A stretch of DNA of 64,000 nt from Flavobacterium sp. M31R6. GTDB lineage: Bacteria > Bacteroidota > Bacteroidia > Flavobacteriales > Flavobacteriaceae. A program made the translations under genes and the position numbers. The stretch covers positions 3,038,001 through 3,102,000 of the forward strand of contig NZ_CP054141.1 in assembly GCF_013284035.1 (NCBI RefSeq), read 5' to 3'. Positions 35,495-46,000 of the stretch are shown here, in pieces; position 1 is the stretch's first letter, and every line of letters starts with the position of its first letter. The notes under the pieces are model-generated. The model was not told the DNA's origin. It saw only the letters and a program-made list of their open reading frames with translations, and made no database searches.

Positions 35495-37957
35495 TTAGTT
35501 TTTATTTTCAAAATCGGGATCCATTTTTGATGTTCTGCTCCCTGCTACTTCATCTGCCATTAGAATAAAAACATTCCAACACAAACCTCTCGTTGAAGGC
35601 CACCATGAATCGGTTGTCGTCCATTTTGTTGGAATAAATTCTTTGCTGTAAGGCCATTCCGGATTGAGGTTTATTTCGGCCCAAGCTCTATTCTCCATCA
35701 TTTTTTGAGCATTCTTCCATCCATGTTTTGCTCCGACTACATAAGCACAATATTCAGCACGAAACCAACTTCCTCCATTGTAATATATCCCGTCATTAGC
35801 ACCTCCTACATAATTTGATTTTCCAAATTCGCCAAAAGGTTGGTAATCTGTATTCATAAACGAATATCCTTTTTTGTCTTTAGTCAGTTGAATAATTAAA
35901 GGTGCGGTTGTTCCATATTCCGGATGTGGAGAATTAGCTACTTTATTAAGCAATGGAATTTGATTCAAATGATTTACAACCATTTCATCTGTCAAAATAG
36001 GACGTTTGAACAGCCAAAGAGAATAAAATTCAGGTTCTAAATCAGTTAGTGCTATAATGTCGGGGAATTGCTTGTCGTATAACAAATGTTTTCTTTTTGC
36101 ATCATAAAAATTACGATATTCTCTTTCTGCTTTTTCAATATAGGAATCGGATATTTCATAACCCAATTCTTTTATCGTTCGCAAAGCAATCGCCAGCATC
36201 CCTTGATTGACGGCAAGTCTATCAGTTTTTGGATTAAAATCAAGAACATCCACTTGGCACAAAGGAAAATGTGATTTGCACTTTCCGTCTTTGTCATCAT
36301 CAAATTCATTTAATACAAAATCGACTGCTTTCTGAATTTTATCTTTTGGCAACTCAACACCAAAACGTCTTTTGTTCATCATGGCCCAAATCAGAAATTG
36401 AATAGTAGCTTCATTGTCCTTTACTTCAATCGAACCCATATAAGGCGTGATGATGGTACCAACTGCTCCTTTTTGATTTTGGGTTTGCGCCCATTTATTC
36501 CAAATAGACAGATTCAGTTCCTTATTATAACTTGATACTATCGAAAAAAAAGAATCTCTATTATACATATCAGGCGAATAGTTCATATTCGGAACATTGA
36601 AAGGCGAAAAATCGTCAATCGAAGTAATCCAGGTAAGCATATTAAAATTGGCATACATCATTTTTTCTATTTGAGATCCTTCAAATTTTTTGGCTTCCGC
36701 CAAACGAGTCTGAGAAGATATAACAAAATCATGATGATTGGTAAAAGGCTCAACAAAAATGTATGTTGTTTTTGTCACCGTTTCGCCCATAGCTATCTTA
36801 TTATAAGGTTCTATGACCGGTTCATGTGCTACAATTTGAAGATTTTTTATCTGAAGTGAACAATCTTTTGCATCGCTTGCTCCAATAAACAACGAAACGC
36901 TGTCGTTTTCAATATAAGGAACCAGAATGCTTCCTTTGAAAAGTGTCCACTCCTTTTCTTGAGTAGGAAACTTATCGATGTATTTTATTCCGTTTTCTAA
37001 TTCAACTGTTTTCTTGCCGTTTTTAATTCTGAACAATTTTAATGCAAGTGGCGTAGATCCTTTGCAGAGGAATGAAATCGTATATATTTTTTGATCTTTG
37101 AAAGGAGCAATCATTTCAAAACCGGATTGCTCATTGGATTTTATATCTAAATTATAAATACTGTCCTTTTTACTAATTTCAACTGAACCAACTTTCTTAT
37201 ATTGGTCATTGAGTTGTAATTTTAGCTCTTTTCCTGAATCTAAATTATAAAGTTCTCCGAAGGTTTGCTTGATGTAATTTTGATTTTTGGCTCTTTCATT
37301 TACTGTTGCCACCGACACTAAATTTGGGTCTGGAAGTTTTCTCATACCGACAAATCCGCCGCCATGACCATTAAAGCGTCTTCGGGTTGTTCTTGTATAA
37401 TGATTTTTATAACCTGCGTCCATCAAGAAGCCAACTACCAGATTATCTGGCGTTACAAATCCTGCTGAAGGAAACATTTCATGCGCAAAGCCTCCCGGAA
37501 AATTATCAAATTCAAAGGTTACATATTTTGAAGGTGTTTGTGCGGGTTTTGACGTTTCGGTCAACGTGTAATATACAATTGGCATCCCTGTTTGAGTAAT
37601 GTCGATGCTCTTTTTTATAATGTTTTTATTGATAACTTCATACGCAACGGTAATCGAAATATTCAAATCAAAGTCTGCCAGATAGGTTTTTCGGGTCAGT
37701 TCTAGAGTATTTGAATCCCCTTTCCACTCTGCTCCTGTCCAATTTTTTATACTGGTTTTTTCACTAAAATCAGTATTTGCCAGATCAAGCGAAAACTCTT
37801 CTGTATTTTTAACCAAAAGCTGATTCCCATTATAAATAGCAACATTATAACCTTGTGTATCATCTCCTACAACTTTTAAATTAATATTCTGGCTTGACGA
37901 AATCGCTCCGACAAAACAGAATAGTAAAATAGAAAGGGTATTTAAAAATTTACACAT
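35495..37957 (-). CDS. Secreted protein of unrecognised family (820 aa), glycosidase-like architecture
   Basis: I do not recognise the family. It has a signal peptide (ends AISSSQ), an N-terminal beta-rich region (about 25-420) and a C-terminal helical region. The latter contains VNQGMLAIALRTIKELG, YYNGGSWFRAEYCAYVVGAKHGW and WPSTRGLCWN, the type of motif seen in (alpha/alpha)6-barrel glycosidases with a beta-sandwich in front. As the first gene after the susCD pair, following a strong hairpin, it is likely the main surface or periplasmic enzyme for this locus's substrate. It is unusually large and deserves a fold prediction. No catalytic pair can be named with confidence. Confidence 0.6.
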   Translation of the reverse strand: MCKFLNTLSILLFCFVGAISSSQNINLKVVGDDTQGYNVAIYNGNQLLVKNTEEFSLDLANTDFSEKTSIKNWTGAEWKGDSNTLELTRKTYLADFDLNISITVAYEVINKNIIKKSIDITQTGMPIVYYTLTETSKPAQTPSKYVTFEFDNFPGGFAHEMFPSAGFVTPDNLVVGFLMDAGYKNHYTRTTRRRFNGHGGGFVGMRKLPDPNLVSVATVNERAKNQNYIKQTFGELYNLDSGKELKLQLNDQYKKVGSVEISKKDSIYNLDIKSNEQSGFEMIAPFKDQKIYTISFLCKGSTPLALKLFRIKNGKKTVELENGIKYIDKFPTQEKEWTLFKGSILVPYIENDSVSLFIGASDAKDCSLQIKNLQIVAHEPVIEPYNKIAMGETVTKTTYIFVEPFTNHHDFVISSQTRLAEAKKFEGSQIEKMMYANFNMLTWITSIDDFSPFNVPNMNYSPDMYNRDSFFSIVSSYNKELNLSIWNKWAQTQNQKGAVGTIITPYMGSIEVKDNEATIQFLIWAMMNKRRFGVELPKDKIQKAVDFVLNEFDDDKDGKCKSHFPLCQVDVLDFNPKTDRLAVNQGMLAIALRTIKELGYEISDSYIEKAEREYRNFYDAKRKHLLYDKQFPDIIALTDLEPEFYSLWLFKRPILTDEMVVNHLNQIPLLNKVANSPHPEYGTTAPLIIQLTKDKKGYSFMNTDYQPFGEFGKSNYVGGANDGIYYNGGSWFRAEYCAYVVGAKHGWKNAQKMMENRAWAEINLNPEWPYSKEFIPTKWTTTDSWWPSTRGLCWNVFILMADEVAGSRTSKMDPDFENKN

Positions 37958-38053
37958 AGTAAAATGTTTTATTATTTATCAGGTTAATCAGAATTCTAAT
38001 TTTATTACTAGATTCTTCTTTCGTTTGCTGGATTTTTTATGGTTTAAAAAATA

Positions 38054-38093
38054 GAGAAGCAGCAATTTTTTTTAATTGCAATTGCTACTTCTC
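38054..38093 (-). other. Strong hairpin between susD and downstream enzymes, attenuator-like
   Basis: A 14-bp stem (GAGAAGCAGCAATT with its complement, one G-T pair) around a 12-base loop sits 50 bp after the susD stop. On the minus strand it is followed by TATTTTTT. The equivalent position in the first locus also has hairpins, which suggests lower expression of the genes after susCD. Confidence 0.65.
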
Positions 38094-38143
38094 ACTGGTA
38101 ATTAATACTTTAAACTAACCAAACTTATTTCAATTACCTTTCT

Positions 38144-39628
38144 TTAGTACCCAGGGTTTTGTTTCAAAAGCCCTGCCGAAGCATCCACTTCAGATTGAGG
38201 AATTGGATACAACATATGTTTGTCTTGGAAATTTTTGCCATGGGCAGTCATCACTTGCTTAGCAATACCCCATCTTTTTAAGTCTGGCATTCTTTGATTT
38301 TCAAAACCAAGTTCGGCTCTTCTTTCAGAAATCAACCAATTTTTAATAGTTGCTTTGTCTGTAGATGCGGCTCTGTTTGGCAGTGTTCCAGCAGGTACAG
38401 GAGTACCATCGGCAGTAACGGTGTTTCTTGCTCTTGTTCTAATTTGATTTATGATGCTAATGGCACCTGAATAATCTCCAGTTTCGTTAAGTGCTTCAGC
38501 TTTCCAAAGCAAAACATCGGCGTAACGAATGAATACTTTATTGTTTGATGCATCATCATCTCCTTTATTGCCACCATCTGTGGTTCCTAAAAGTTTACTA
38601 ACCCATTGTTGTGGCGCATTCACTGTATATAACTTTCTAGGGTCATTAGGTTCAAATGAATTTAAGAAATCGGTACTTGGAGCAAAGAATCCCCATCCAA
38701 GAGGTGCGCAAATTCCGTTTCCTTTTCTTGGATCACCTTGTTTAACATGATTATAAGAGAAGATAACTTCGTTGTCAGCATATTCAGTGTTCATATTGAA
38801 ATTATCAAAATAATTGGCATCCAAACTAAAAAATCCTGTAGATTCCAATTCTGACACTAATGTAGTTACACCTGTCCAATCCTTGTTGTATAAAGCGGTT
38901 TTTGCAAGAAGTGCAATGGCAGCTCCTTTAGAAACTCTCCATTTTTCTGTATCGGATCCATATTTTGAATTAGGCAAAAGTGATTTAGCTTTTTCCAAAT
39001 CAGTTTTGATTTGACTCCATACATCTTCTTTTGGTGCTCTTACAGCAAAATCAAAAGCTTCTTGATATGTTTTTACGGGAGCCAAGATTAAAGGCACATC
39101 TCCAAAATTAGTCACCAATGAAAAATAATAGTAAGAGCGTAAAAAATAAGCTTCACCAATTAATTGATTTTTTCTTTCGGTTGTGATTCCGGTAATTTTC
39201 TCAATATCTTCATTTAATAGAAAACTCAATGCAATATTGGTTCTTTTTATCCCCTCGTAATCGTATTTCCACAACCCATTTGGTCCTCCATTTGTCGAAG
39301 TAAAAGTAAAGTTGTTTATCTCATCCATCCAAGGTTGATCTCCATCAGGAGACCATTTTTTTTCCATATCATCGGATGCTATATCATCTATTACAATATC
39401 ATTTTGAAACACCAAACCACCATTCCAATCCCATTCTGCCAACTGGTTCAACTTATTGGATAACATATCATAAGATGAAGTTACTGAACTTTCTACGGAA
39501 GCCAATGTTGGTTTAGAACTTGCCTGTTCCAAAGTTAACGCACCTACAGGTTCGGTAGTAAGTTCATCTTGGCAACTTGTCAATGACGCTAGCGAAATCA
39601 TAATCGCTGTTATATATGTATATTTCAT
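38144..39628 (-). CDS. SusD/RagB-family surface glycan-binding lipoprotein
   Basis: A 494-residue lipoprotein (lipobox LTSC, Cys19) with the SusD features GEAYFLRSYYYFSLVTNFGDVPLIL (about 160-185), FIRYADVLLWKAEALNETGDYSGAISIINQIRTRA and the C-terminal ERRAELGFENQRMPDLKRWG and YPIPQSEVDAS. It binds glycan on the cell surface as the lid of the SusC barrel encoded just upstream. The 94-bp gap between the two genes contains an inverted repeat (39655-39717). It forms the second SusCD pair of the window, under the hybrid regulator rather than the LacI-type operators. Confidence 0.95.
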   Translation of the reverse strand: MKYTYITAIMISLASLTSCQDELTTEPVGALTLEQASSKPTLASVESSVTSSYDMLSNKLNQLAEWDWNGGLVFQNDIVIDDIASDDMEKKWSPDGDQPWMDEINNFTFTSTNGGPNGLWKYDYEGIKRTNIALSFLLNEDIEKITGITTERKNQLIGEAYFLRSYYYFSLVTNFGDVPLILAPVKTYQEAFDFAVRAPKEDVWSQIKTDLEKAKSLLPNSKYGSDTEKWRVSKGAAIALLAKTALYNKDWTGVTTLVSELESTGFFSLDANYFDNFNMNTEYADNEVIFSYNHVKQGDPRKGNGICAPLGWGFFAPSTDFLNSFEPNDPRKLYTVNAPQQWVSKLLGTTDGGNKGDDDASNNKVFIRYADVLLWKAEALNETGDYSGAISIINQIRTRARNTVTADGTPVPAGTLPNRAASTDKATIKNWLISERRAELGFENQRMPDLKRWGIAKQVMTAHGKNFQDKHMLYPIPQSEVDASAGLLKQNPGY

Positions 39629-39654
39629 GTGTTTATATTATTTATTTTTTAACG

Positions 39655-39717
39655 GAACATGGTATCGCCATTCTTCATTATTTTTTACTAATTTGAATCA
39701 TGGCGATTTCATGGTTC
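39655..39717 (-). other. Inverted repeat between susC and susD
   Basis: ATCGCCAT and ATGGCGAT, extended by imperfect GAACATGG/CATGGTTC arms, flank an AT-rich loop of about 30 bases. No T run follows, so it is more likely an mRNA-processing or stability element than a terminator. Confidence 0.5.
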
Positions 39718-39722
39718 GTTTA

Positions 39723-42700
39723 TTAAATTTTAAATTTTAAACCTATTAGGATTGAAGTAGATTGAGGATAAGTTCCTTGATCTATGAAAGAAGTCGATTC
39801 TGGATCCAAACCAGTATAGTTCGTGAAAGTCAACAAATTTTGACCTGATACATACATTCTTAAATACGTATCACCTATGATTTTTGGATCAAACGTATAT
39901 CCGATCTCAAGATTTTTCAATCGTAAATATGAAGCATCTTCAACAAAAACGCTAGAAACTTGGCTTCCTCCGTTATCATTAAGTGTGTTACGTGGAGTAG
40001 TGTTACTAGTACCCTCACCATTCCATGCTCCTAATACTGCAGTAGTAGAGTTGAAAGGACGGCTATCATAATCCAAAATTTGTTTCAAATCGTTGTAACG
40101 ATCTACACCTGAAACTCCTTGGAAAAGGAATGACATATCAAATCTTTTATATTCAGCATTGAATGAGAAACCGTATGTTACTTTTGGAATTGAACTTCCT
40201 ATGAATGTTCTGTCATCAGCATTAATTTGACCATCTCCATTTAAATCCTTAAACTTAATATCACCCGGTTTTGCACCGTTTTCATTAGAGAATAAAGTAG
40301 AAGACACTTCGGCAGCATTTTGATAAATACCATCAAATTTTAATCCATAATACGAACTGATAGGTTGTCCAACCACCGTTTTAGTATGAGTTTTGTCATC
40401 ATTAATCTCGGTAACATATTGCTGAAGTTGTTCTACATTATTTTTTAGTGTAGCAATGTTTGCATTGATTCCGTATTTAAATTCGTGGTCGTTATTTTGG
40501 AAATTAGCTCCAAACTCAAACCCTTTATTAGTTACAACTCCAGCATTAACAAAAGTTCTATTAATTTGACCAACAGTAGATGAAGGTAGACCTACAGTTA
40601 ATAAAATATCATCGGTCTTTTTGTCAAAATAATCAGCTGAGAAAGTCAGTTTATTATCCATTACACCCAAATCAAGACCAAAGTTAGTTTGTGTAGTAGT
40701 TTCCCATTTTAAATCTGGATTACCATAACGAACTATGTTTATGATACCTCCAGTTTCGGTAACAAGAGTTTCATAGGCATTATTAGGAATTTCTTGATTT
40801 CCAGATTGACCCCAGCTAGCTCTCCATTTTAAGTTGGAAATCCAATCTGCTTTTTCCATGAATTTCTCTTTAGACATTACCCATCCACCAGAAACAGAAG
40901 GAAAATAACCCCATTTATTATTAGGTCCAAAACGAGAAGAACCATCGGCTCTTATAGTACCTGAAACTAAATATTTATTATCATATCCATAATTGGCAGA
41001 ACCAAAGAAAGAAATAAGGTTCCAACTTTGAGCAGATCCTGAACTGTGTTTATTAACATCGCTTCCATAATCAAGATAACGGAAAGGATCAGTAGTATTA
41101 TTATAGTTTTGTCTGCTCCCACCTACTGCAGACTGGTCGTATGATACCGTTTCAGATCCTAATAATGCACTGATGCTATGTTTATCAGCAATTGTTTTAG
41201 TATAATTCAAAGTATTTGCAAAAGTAAACGTAGTCGCTTCACCTCTATTTTCATTCAGGCTTGAAGGTCTATTTTGCCTACCTTGTCCAGGATACGTTTC
41301 ATTTGCACTATTGTCATTATCATCTCCAAAATTTTCTCCAAAAGCTTTGTTGTGATCGAAAGTGATTTCAGCTCCCAAATTACTTTTGAATTTCAGAGAT
41401 TTATCCGCTAAAAAAGCATATTCTCCATATACATTTCCAAAAGTTTTAAAAGCAGAACGTGTGTCATCTGTAAAATGAACAATTGCCAACGGATTAGAAG
41501 TTAATTCATAATTTGGATTCCAACCACCATTAGGATTGTTATTCAAATAAAAAGGTAAATCAGTGTAAGGATCATTTGCTTTATAAGTTGGATCATTTAC
41601 ATCTTTATACACTCCTAAAACCGATGGACGCAATAAAGCATGTCTGATAACACCGGGAGCGTCTCCACTTGAAGACATTTTATCTTGTCTAGTACTAGTA
41701 ATCTGAAGATTTGTTCCAACTTTGAAACGATCAGTAACTTCAGTATTAATATTGGTTCTAAAATTAATACGTTTGTAGGTATCATTGTCACCAACCACAA
41801 TACCATCTTGTCCAAAATAACCACCAGATATTAAATATTGTGTTTTCTCTGAACCTCCGCTAACTGAAAGCTGTAGATTATTAGTTCTTCCAGAAGTGAA
41901 CAATTGGTCCAACCAATTGGTGTCTGATAGTGGTATCCCATTAACGTTTCCGTTAGTTTGATCTGTTTTGTATGGGCTTATTGCCCCTGCCGGATTATTG
42001 TTAGAGTTATGCCAAGCTTGATCCATTACTGTCAAATACTGATTTGCATTTAGCATTTTAGGAAGGTTTGTGGCAAAACTGGTTCCAGAGTAATATTCTA
42101 CATCAATATTCGATTTCCCTTTTGAACCGCTTTTGGTGGTAAGAATAACAACTCCACCTGCGGATCTGGAACCGTAAATAGCAGTGGCAGCAGCATCTTT
42201 TAATACAGTCATCGATTTTACGTCGGACATGTTCAAGAAAGAAATGTCGCGGGTTGCAACACCATCAACAACATAAAGTACGTCGTTGTTTCCTAGCGTA
42301 CCTTCCCCTCTAATACGTATTTTAAGTCCGTCTCCAGGAGCACCTGTATTAGCAGAAACTGAAACACCGGCAACTTGTCCTTGCAAAGCCTGACCTACAT
42401 CAGCCACTTTTGTTTTAGACAATTCACCCATATCTACTTGCGCTACGGCACCTGTTATGGATTGTTTTTTTTGACTGGAATACCCCACAACAATTACTTC
42501 GTCCAATTTTTGTGAGTCGCTTTCTAATTTAGCATTCACCACAGTTTGTCCATTAACTGCAATTTCTCTGTTTTTGTATCCAATATAACTAAATACCAAA
42601 ACAGCATCAGTACTTACATTATTTAAAGTATAGTTTCCATCAAAATCTGTTGAAGTACTTAAAGAGGTTCCTTTTACAACAACATTCACCTGCGGTATTG

Positions 42701-42809
42701 GACCGCTGCTATCCGAAACATTCCCTTTTACTGATTGAGCATGCAGTATGCTTCCTGATAATAGTATTCCAAACAGGAACAAATTATAAATAATTTTCTT
42801 TCTCATCAT
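39723..42809 (-). CDS. SusC/RagA-family TonB-dependent outer-membrane transporter
   Basis: A 1028-residue protein: signal peptide ending SILHAQ, carboxypeptidase-regulatory-like domain (about 26-97), TonB-box-like LDEVIVVGY (102-110), plug (about 118-230) and a beta barrel ending in a Lys-Phe-Lys-Ile strand. The start may be the second Met. It imports oligosaccharide for the GH130/GH13 operon. No copy of the 14-bp palindromes was found upstream, consistent with separate control by the neighbouring hybrid two-component regulator. Upstream, TAAATTTA (42918-42925) is a weak TAnnTTTG-like match without a good -33 partner. Confidence 0.95.
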   Translation of the reverse strand: MMRKKIIYNLFLFGILLSGSILHAQSVKGNVSDSSGPIPQVNVVVKGTSLSTSTDFDGNYTLNNVSTDAVLVFSYIGYKNREIAVNGQTVVNAKLESDSQKLDEVIVVGYSSQKKQSITGAVAQVDMGELSKTKVADVGQALQGQVAGVSVSANTGAPGDGLKIRIRGEGTLGNNDVLYVVDGVATRDISFLNMSDVKSMTVLKDAAATAIYGSRSAGGVVILTTKSGSKGKSNIDVEYYSGTSFATNLPKMLNANQYLTVMDQAWHNSNNNPAGAISPYKTDQTNGNVNGIPLSDTNWLDQLFTSGRTNNLQLSVSGGSEKTQYLISGGYFGQDGIVVGDNDTYKRINFRTNINTEVTDRFKVGTNLQITSTRQDKMSSSGDAPGVIRHALLRPSVLGVYKDVNDPTYKANDPYTDLPFYLNNNPNGGWNPNYELTSNPLAIVHFTDDTRSAFKTFGNVYGEYAFLADKSLKFKSNLGAEITFDHNKAFGENFGDDNDNSANETYPGQGRQNRPSSLNENRGEATTFTFANTLNYTKTIADKHSISALLGSETVSYDQSAVGGSRQNYNNTTDPFRYLDYGSDVNKHSSGSAQSWNLISFFGSANYGYDNKYLVSGTIRADGSSRFGPNNKWGYFPSVSGGWVMSKEKFMEKADWISNLKWRASWGQSGNQEIPNNAYETLVTETGGIINIVRYGNPDLKWETTTQTNFGLDLGVMDNKLTFSADYFDKKTDDILLTVGLPSSTVGQINRTFVNAGVVTNKGFEFGANFQNNDHEFKYGINANIATLKNNVEQLQQYVTEINDDKTHTKTVVGQPISSYYGLKFDGIYQNAAEVSSTLFSNENGAKPGDIKFKDLNGDGQINADDRTFIGSSIPKVTYGFSFNAEYKRFDMSFLFQGVSGVDRYNDLKQILDYDSRPFNSTTAVLGAWNGEGTSNTTPRNTLNDNGGSQVSSVFVEDASYLRLKNLEIGYTFDPKIIGDTYLRMYVSGQNLLTFTNYTGLDPESTSFIDQGTYPQSTSILIGLKFKI

Positions 42810-42940
42810 AGGGAATTATTAAATTGATTACTAATTCGAGTTAAATTTTTCATGTTAATAAAAATTAGGTTGATTAAATTCGTTAATAGTTTTTTTTATA
42901 GTCAAAAAACGATTTCGTAAATTTATCCTGTAGACACAAA

Positions 42941-42979
42941 AAAAGGTGTACACTATTTCATCAAAAGTGTACACCTTTT
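42941..42979 (-). terminator. Terminator of the hybrid two-component regulator gene
   Basis: AAAAGGTGTACACT (42941-42954) pairs perfectly with AGTGTACACCTTTT (42966-42979). On the minus strand the stem is followed by a long T run. It insulates the regulator from susC. Confidence 0.85.
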
Positions 42980-43017
42980 ACAAAAGTGTTGATTTTTAGC
43001 ATTTTAAAACTTATCTA

Positions 43018-46000
43018 CTACTTTCCTTTGTACTTCAATTGATAATTTTTTGGAGTCACATTATACATCTTATTAAACTCACGGTAAAAATAGGAACGGT
43101 TATTAAAACCGGATTGGTAGCACACCTCAGATACTGTAAGTACATTTTTACGCAAAAGTTCTGCTGCAAATTTTAATCGTATCGTTCGAATTAAATCTCC
43201 CGGAGTAAAGCCAAAAATCTGTTTTACTTTTCGATACAATTGCGAATTACTGATGCCTAATTCTTTTTCAATAAATAAGCTTTGAAGATCTTCATTATCA
43301 ATATTGGAACGAATCAGTTCAATCACTTTTTTTACAAAATCTTTTTCATCATTATTTATTGGCAGCGTAGCCAGATTCTCCGTAAGCGTATCTTGTGTAA
43401 AATGCTTTAGTATTAATTCTTTTTCTTCAAGAAGCTTCTGTATTCGTATTAATAAATGATCCGGATAAAAAGGCTTTGGAATATAGGAATTAGCACCGCT
43501 TTCCAGTCCTTCAATTCTATGGATGACAGAATCTTTTGCGGTAAGCATAATAAACGGAATATGACAGGTCTTGATATCCTGCTTGATTTTTTTACAAAGT
43601 TCTACCCCATCCATCATTGGCATCATTACGTCGCTGATAATAATGTCGGGGATTTCCCTCTCAATAACCTCAAGGGCTTCTAAACCATTATAAGCAGGGA
43701 TGATTTTATATTTTTCCCCTAATAAATCATCCAGAAACAAACGGATTTCCTTCTCGTCCTCAACCAGCAAAATTGTTTTGCGGGTGTCTTGAATATCTTC
43801 CAACGAAGCAATTTTATTGGGCGTATGATCGGACTTGTTCGGAATCTCTTCAAGAATATTTTTTAGATGGTGCGAAATCAAAATCGGACTTACTTCTACA
43901 TCCAATTCTTTTTCACTAAATAACTCTTTACCGCATGGAATTAGAATGGTAAAGGTAGTCTGCTCATTTGCAATACTCGAAACCTGAATTTCACCTCTCA
44001 ATACAGTGACCAGTTTTTTAATATACGCCAACCCAATACCTGTTCTAAACAAATCATTATCTGGCGCTTTATTTGTATCCGACAGAAAAAATCGATCAAA
44101 TAGCGAGTCTAATTTCTCTTTCGGAATTCCGTTTCCTGTATTTACTATTGTAATGTTCAGTCTTTTGGAATCATCCTGAAGCGTAAACTTAACATCAATC
44201 TTCCCTTTTATCGGAGTGTATTTGAATGCGTTTGACATCAGATTAAAAACTATTTTTTCAATCTTATCTTTGTCAAACCAGCCTGGTAACGCAGATGGAA
44301 TGTCAAGATTATAATCAATCTTTTTATCCAATGCCCATTCATCAAACAATTCAGCTATTTGTTCTACCAAGCTTACAAGATCAAATTCTCTTGCATTTAT
44401 TTCCAGGTAATCGTATTCCGCTTTTCGAAACTCCAATAATTGTTGTGTCAAAAACAATAACCTTGACGAATTACGTTGAATCATCTGCAGGAATTTTTGA
44501 TTGCGTTCACTAAGATTTGCCGTTTCGGATAGTTTTTGGACAGGACCAACGATCAAAGTCAAAGGAGTCTGAAATTCGTGGGCAATATTCGTAAAAAAGG
44601 TAAGCCTGTTTTCGTGAAGCTCTTCCTCCCTCTTTCTAAAAAGAATGTTTTGACTCAATGATTGTCGCTTTTTATAATAACTCAATACAAAAAGAACAAA
44701 AAGAGTTGTTAGTATTAAATAAATTACAAGAGCCACATTGGATTGCCAAAACACAGGCTTTACCTTAATATCTATGGCGTGAACCGGTTTGCTCCAAACT
44801 CCATCACTATTGGACCATTTTATCCATAAAGAATAATTACCCTTAGGAACGTTTGTAAAAGAAATAATTCTTCGATTATTAATAGTATTCCAACCCTTAT
44901 CGAAATTTTTCAATTGATAGGCATACTGGCATTTTTCACTGTTGACATAAGTCAAAGCTGCCAATTCGATATCAAAAAAGTTTTGATTATGGTCCAAAAC
45001 AATGGAGGGATTTGTCTTTGAATCGGGAGATATTACTAATCCTTGATAATATGGGATAGGCTGATTTTGACCACTGATTTTATCTATCAAAATATCAGGA
45101 ATAACGGAAGACTCTTTTATTTTTTGAGGCAAAAAATAATTAAATCCTTTTATTCCTCCCATAAAAATAAAATCCGACTTCTGATCTTGATAAAATGCCC
45201 CGTCAGCAAATTCATTATTCTGAAGTCCTTCGTTTTTGGTGTAATTAATGAACTTAGAACCATTAAAATTGGACAACCCAAAATTTGTACTTATCCAAAG
45301 ATTGGACTTTTTATCAGAAACAATTCCATGAATAGTATTATTTGGCAATCCTTCTTTGGCCGTATAGCTCTTAAAAATGGCGCTTCCGTTACTCTTTAAA
45401 TCTTCCAATACATTCAAACCAAAACTTGTTCCTATCCAAAGTCGGTTATTTACATCTGTCCGTAAACACAAAATATCATTGTTGGATAGACTTTTAGAAT
45501 CATTTTTAATATTTTTATAAGTGTGAAATTCTTCCGTTTTTTTATCAAAAAGATTAAGGCCACCCAATCGCGTTCCAATCCAAAGTTGATTGTCATTCCT
45601 AGGGACTATAGAAAAAACAATATTGCTACTTAGTGATTTTGGTTTGTTGCTGTCGGCAAGATATCTTTTGAATTCCGTTACTTTCAATTTATGACCAGAA
45701 CGCTCAATTTTACAGCGAATCATTCCGTAGCCATTGGTTCCAAGCCAAATAAATCCAGTTGAATCCTGAGAAATAGTGTAAGTTGATTTAAAATAATCAC
45801 ATTTCTCATTCCCTTCAATAGCAGACCAATTGATAAGTTTAGATTTTTTTAGATCAAAAACTGTAACTCCATCCCCATCTGTACCAACAAAAACAAGATT
45901 ATCTTGACCTTTACACAAAGCAAATACAGCATTGTTTATGGAGCTGTTACTTTCGTTGAAGTTTTGATATTGTAATGCTTTTTCCGGATTTAGATAAAAA

